From contig JABUQX010113302.1 of the NCBI GenBank assembly GCA_015478945.1, positions 2,501 to 12,500 of the forward strand: a stretch of 10,000 bases of DNA. The letters are read 5' to 3'. Of this stretch, positions 7,492 to 10,000 are shown one piece after another. The position numbers and the translations under genes are program-made. Under the pieces are notes generated by a model that saw nothing but the letters and a program-made list of their open reading frames with translations, was not told the origin of the DNA and made no database searches. The stretch comes from Trachelipus rathkii (lineage: Eukaryota > Arthropoda > Malacostraca > Isopoda > Trachelipodidae). The number at the start of each line of letters is the position of its first letter. Position 1 is the stretch's first letter.

Positions 7492-7704
7492 ATGAGAGAG
7501 AGAGACAAAGAAGAGAGAGAGGAGAGAGAGTAGAGTAGAGGGAGAGAGAGAGAGAGAGAGAGAGAGAAGAGACCGAGAGAGAGGAGAGGTGGGAGAGGAG
7601 AGAGAGAAGAGAGAGAGAGGGAAGGGGAGAGAGAGATGAGATAGAGTATGAGAGATGAGAGAGAGAGAGACGAGGAGAGGAGGAGAGATGGAGAGAGAGA
7701 GAGA
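7437..7704. repeat. GA-rich polypurine tract, segment 2
   Basis: Starts with about 50 bp of uninterrupted (GA)n (7438-7486), then diverges into GAGAAG, GGAGAGG and GATGAGA variants. It is separated from segment 1 by a 44-base mixed sequence. Minus-strand Ser/Leu-rich frames here are not genes. Confidence 0.95.
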
Positions 7705-7960
7705 CGTCACACAGCAATGTGATTCCTTCAAGAAAGATCATGAGTAAATTTAATATCAAAGAATATTAAGGACAGATGATGGTTTGAGTTGTGTTTCAAT
7801 AACTTTTTTCTAGATCATTTCTCGAGTTTCATTTTAATTAAGTTTTTTCTTCTTTTCAGATCATTTTAAATATTTCATATAAATTTCATTAAAATCGGTA
7901 CCAGGGATCTTCTTAGAGACCTCAAAGCATTAATAATGTTTATATTAATTTAAATTACAC

Positions 7961-7966
<6 letters not shown>
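7705..7966. other. AT-rich spacer between GA tracts
   Basis: No gene recognised. It holds a good 3' splice-acceptor look-alike, TTTTTTCTTCTTTTCAG ending at 7859, but the sequence after it closes in every frame within a short distance. AAATTTCATTAAAATCGGT at about 7881-7899 resembles a phrase I have seen in arthropod interspersed repeats; this is too short to classify. Confidence 0.4.

Positions 7967-8000
<34 letters not shown>
7967..8000. repeat. (GA)n microsatellite
   Basis: Short perfect GA run, separated by about 80 bases of mixed purine-rich sequence from the larger run at 8082. Confidence 0.95.
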
Positions 8001-8004
<4 letters not shown>

Positions 8005-8079
8005 CGAAACTAAGAGTGTGAGGTGGTGACTGTGGTTGACAGAGTGAGAGTTGAAAGAGTCTAACAGACAGACAATGAC

Positions 8080-8185
<106 letters not shown>

Positions 8186-8788
8186 ATGTATAAAAAATTA
8201 ACAGGAAATGTCATTTTTTTCTAAGGAACCCTTTGAACCGAAAGGCGTTTTTCCCCCTCATTTTTTTTATTTTTTTTTTTCTTTTTGCTGCTTTTCTATT
8301 ATTATAAAAAAATCAAATCTCTATACATGTAACTAAAATTCATTCAGTAAACTGCACCCTTTTCATAAAAAGAAATAGTGTTGAACTTGCAGTCGAATAC
8401 TCAGAAGTTTAGCTAATGAACATCCCACGCTCGTTCATACATTCATATGCAGGTTGAAAAGATAAGTAATTTCAAAAGTCTTTAAAGTAAAAACCATTGG
8501 AATGATGCAAAATGGATGATTCGTAAAAGCGTTTCTCAAATATACTAACACTGCTAGAGAGAAACTAGCGTTCTAGGAACAAGCAAGAACCCTTTTTATT
8601 AAGAAACTCCGTACTATGGTGATCAAAAACAGCAAAAATAACAATCTTAATAGCGTAAGGTCAGGATTTAATGGAAGATTTAGCAATTAGCGACGTTGCC
8701 TCCATTACTAAATTACTGAGCCCTATGTTGTTCAGTGCTTTAAGCTAAACATAAAATCTCACATGCCAAGTTCGTTCCATCTTCACTA
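8186..8788. other. Spacer, nothing recognised
   Basis: About 600 bp of moderately AT-rich, non-repetitive sequence with T-runs at 8260-8286. Stops are frequent in all frames I read, and no RNA gene or element terminus is evident. Confidence 0.6.
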
Positions 8789-8991
8789 ACCAGAGTATAT
8801 ATATATATATATAATATATATATATATATTTATATAAATATAATATATATATACTTTGTATGTATTTATAGAGATATATAATATATTATATATATATATA
8901 ATATATAATAATACTATACTATATATATATATATAGAGTTATATAAATATAATATATATATATATAATATATATATTATATATACTCTGGT
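8789..8991. repeat. TA tract enclosed by a perfect 13-bp inverted repeat
   Basis: ACCAGAGTATATA (8789-8801) on the left is the exact reverse complement of TATATACTCTGGT (8979-8991) on the right. The roughly 180 bp between are imperfect TA repeats, themselves close to self-complementary. The non-TA part of each arm is ACCAGAG / CTCTGGT. The whole segment is therefore palindromic across its length. Confidence 0.75.
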
Positions 8992-9257
8992 GGGTAAAAG
9001 CGACAGATGTCAGACATCTCCCTAAATTTCGCCAGAGTTGGGGGGAATTCCCAAGTCAGGCCAAATGCAAAGGCCGACAAGACCCGATACTCGGAGTTTG
9101 AAATTGTGACAGTCCAGAGGTAGCTGGGAAAAGATTTCAGACTTTTAACCAGTAGAATACATGTAAGATTGAACATAGCTGTTAAAGTCTTGGGGTCAGA
9201 GTTGGATAGAGAAAAGGTGAGACTGTGTAGATGCTGTTGAAAAACGTGTTGAGACCC
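8976..9257 (-). CDS. Unrecognised 93-codon open frame, possibly an exon or element fragment
   Basis: On the minus strand a frame is open from after a TAA (9260-9258) to a stop at 8976. Pieces read TFSLSNSDPKTLTAMFNLTC, LVKSLKSFPSYLWTVTISNS, EYRVLSAFAFGLTWEFPP and LAKFREMSDICRFYPP. The first ATG lies at 9176, leaving 66 codons. The upstream codons are also open, so this may be an internal piece rather than a complete gene. The plus strand of the same island closes repeatedly. Composition is balanced and the island is sharply bounded by TA tracts. The final codons run into the inverted repeat and TA tract, which suggests truncation. I recognise no domain; a fragment of a repeated element is as likely as an exon. 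Confidence 0.25.
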   Translation of the reverse strand, partial: GSQHVFQQHLHSLTFSLSNSDPKTLTAMFNLTCILLVKSLKSFPSYLWTVTISNSEYRVLSAFAFGLTWEFPPTLAKFREMSDICRFYPPEYI

Positions 9258-9263
9258 TTACTC

Positions 9264-9396
9264 AATATATATATAATATAATATATTATATATATATATA
9301 TATATATTAATATATTATATATATAATATAATAGAGTATAGTATTTAATAATATATAGTATATATAATACTATTATATTATATATATATATATATT
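9264..9396. repeat. (TA)n microsatellite
   Basis: About 130 bp of TA repeats with interruptions (GAGTATAGTATTTAA near 9331-9345). Confidence 0.9.
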
Positions 9397-9762
9397 GCCC
9401 GAATCGTTTGTCTGTTTGCTTGCAGTCTGAGTGCAATGAAAAGAAAGTTATGAGAAGTTTAAGAAGTGAGTGATTGATTCACCTTTTCATTTATTGCGAA
9501 GATTTGTAGCATCAGTTTGCTTATTACAAAGCTCTTTTGTTTATGTGATGAGTCCTTTGGAACCAAAGAAGGTTATCAGATAAAGTTCAAGAATGTAGGA
9601 CGTTTTTTATTATTTATACAATATATTAATGTTAAGGTAAGGCATGAAAAAAAGAAGAAACCATGTAATTTATGGAGTTTTTCAATTTGGACTCCAATGG
9701 AGAAAAGTCTGTAAGTTCCATTAAAAGTGTTCAATGGTAAATGACTGCGATGACCTTCCCAT
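9397..9762. other. Island with splice-like signals, no gene established
   Basis: Mixed-composition DNA between two TA tracts. A pyrimidine-rich acceptor look-alike ends at 9425 (TCTGTTTGCTTGCAG). A donor look-alike, GTGAGT, lies at 9466, and an AAG|GTAAGG lies at about 9633-9641. A + strand frame at 9517-9714 has no ATG near its start and no recognisable family. None of these signals joins into a convincing gene. Confidence 0.4.
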
Positions 9763-9781
9763 ATATACTATATATATTAAA

Positions 9782-9846
<65 letters not shown>

Positions 9847-9951
9847 TAATATATATATATATAGATAATATATATTATATATATATATATATAAATTATA
9901 TATATATAATATATATATAATATATATATTATATATATATATATAATATTA

Positions 9952-10000
<49 letters not shown>
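9763..10000. repeat. (TA)n microsatellite, runs off the window
   Basis: About 240 bp of TA repeats with phase slips continuing to the right edge, so its full length is unknown. The longest clean run is about 9786-9838. Confidence 0.95.

Noticed and set aside
7406..7759. Two overlapping minus-strand Ser/Leu frames (7406-7759 and 7423-7731), and a similar frame at 7945-8214
   Set aside because: Microsatellite-derived; several frames are open at once, as expected for a dinucleotide repeat.
9517..9714. Plus-strand 65-codon frame
   Set aside because: Begins with a TTG, not an ATG, contains Lys runs, and has a donor-like site inside; no family seen.

Overview
This window is a gene-poor, repeat-dense stretch of a eukaryotic nuclear genome, most likely an invertebrate and, by inference, a decapod crustacean. 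Two things point there: the extreme density of (TA)n and (GA)n microsatellites, and a decayed non-LTR reverse transcriptase whose motifs (VRQGC followed by YMDGV, FVCGESE, KVAGAI) I associate with a retrotransposon family abundant in crab and shrimp genomes. The taxon call rests on memory of that family and was not searched. I found no intact protein-coding gene, RNA gene, CRISPR array or prokaryotic operon structure.

Left end (1-1600) is a nest of dead elements. A + strand retrotransposon reverse transcriptase runs through 1-1380, riddled with stops and frameshifts. It is split at about 778-950 by a foreign, GC-richer insert built of CCGACTCC and TTCAAAATTACCGA units. It stops near 1380 and is followed, up to 1600, by a block of GTAACGGAGTAACG-type repeats ending in a hAT-like terminal sequence. 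A compound (TA)n-(GA)n microsatellite (1600-1875) abuts that end directly.

Middle (1876-5140): an AT-rich spacer holding an imperfect 96-bp inverted repeat; then a second, unrelated dead transposon gene (about 2133-2582). The latter is the N-terminal part of a hAT-type transposase with a TTF-type zinc finger (ZMYM1-like), broken by stops and two frameshifts. It is followed by about 2.5 kb of degenerate TA-rich low-complexity DNA with two AT-rich spacers in which I recognise nothing.

Right half (5141-10000) alternates short non-repetitive islands with microsatellites. Islands of note: 5141-5490 (unrecognised open frame), 5636-5812 (short arthropod-telomere-like tract), 5973-6914 (a possible exon end at 6097 and a two-copy repeat of 138-140 bp), 7705-7966 and 8186-8788 (nothing recognised), 8985-9262 (a 93-codon open frame on the minus strand) and 9397-9760. 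Between them are about 620 bp of purine-only-like sequence (7085-7704), a long (GA)n run (8082-8185), and a TA tract at 8789-8991 that is bounded by a perfect inverted repeat.

No functional cooperation between genes can be described, because there are none intact. The biology is one of successive transposon insertions, decay and microsatellite growth. Recognisable transposon fragments often end where a TA or GA tract begins.
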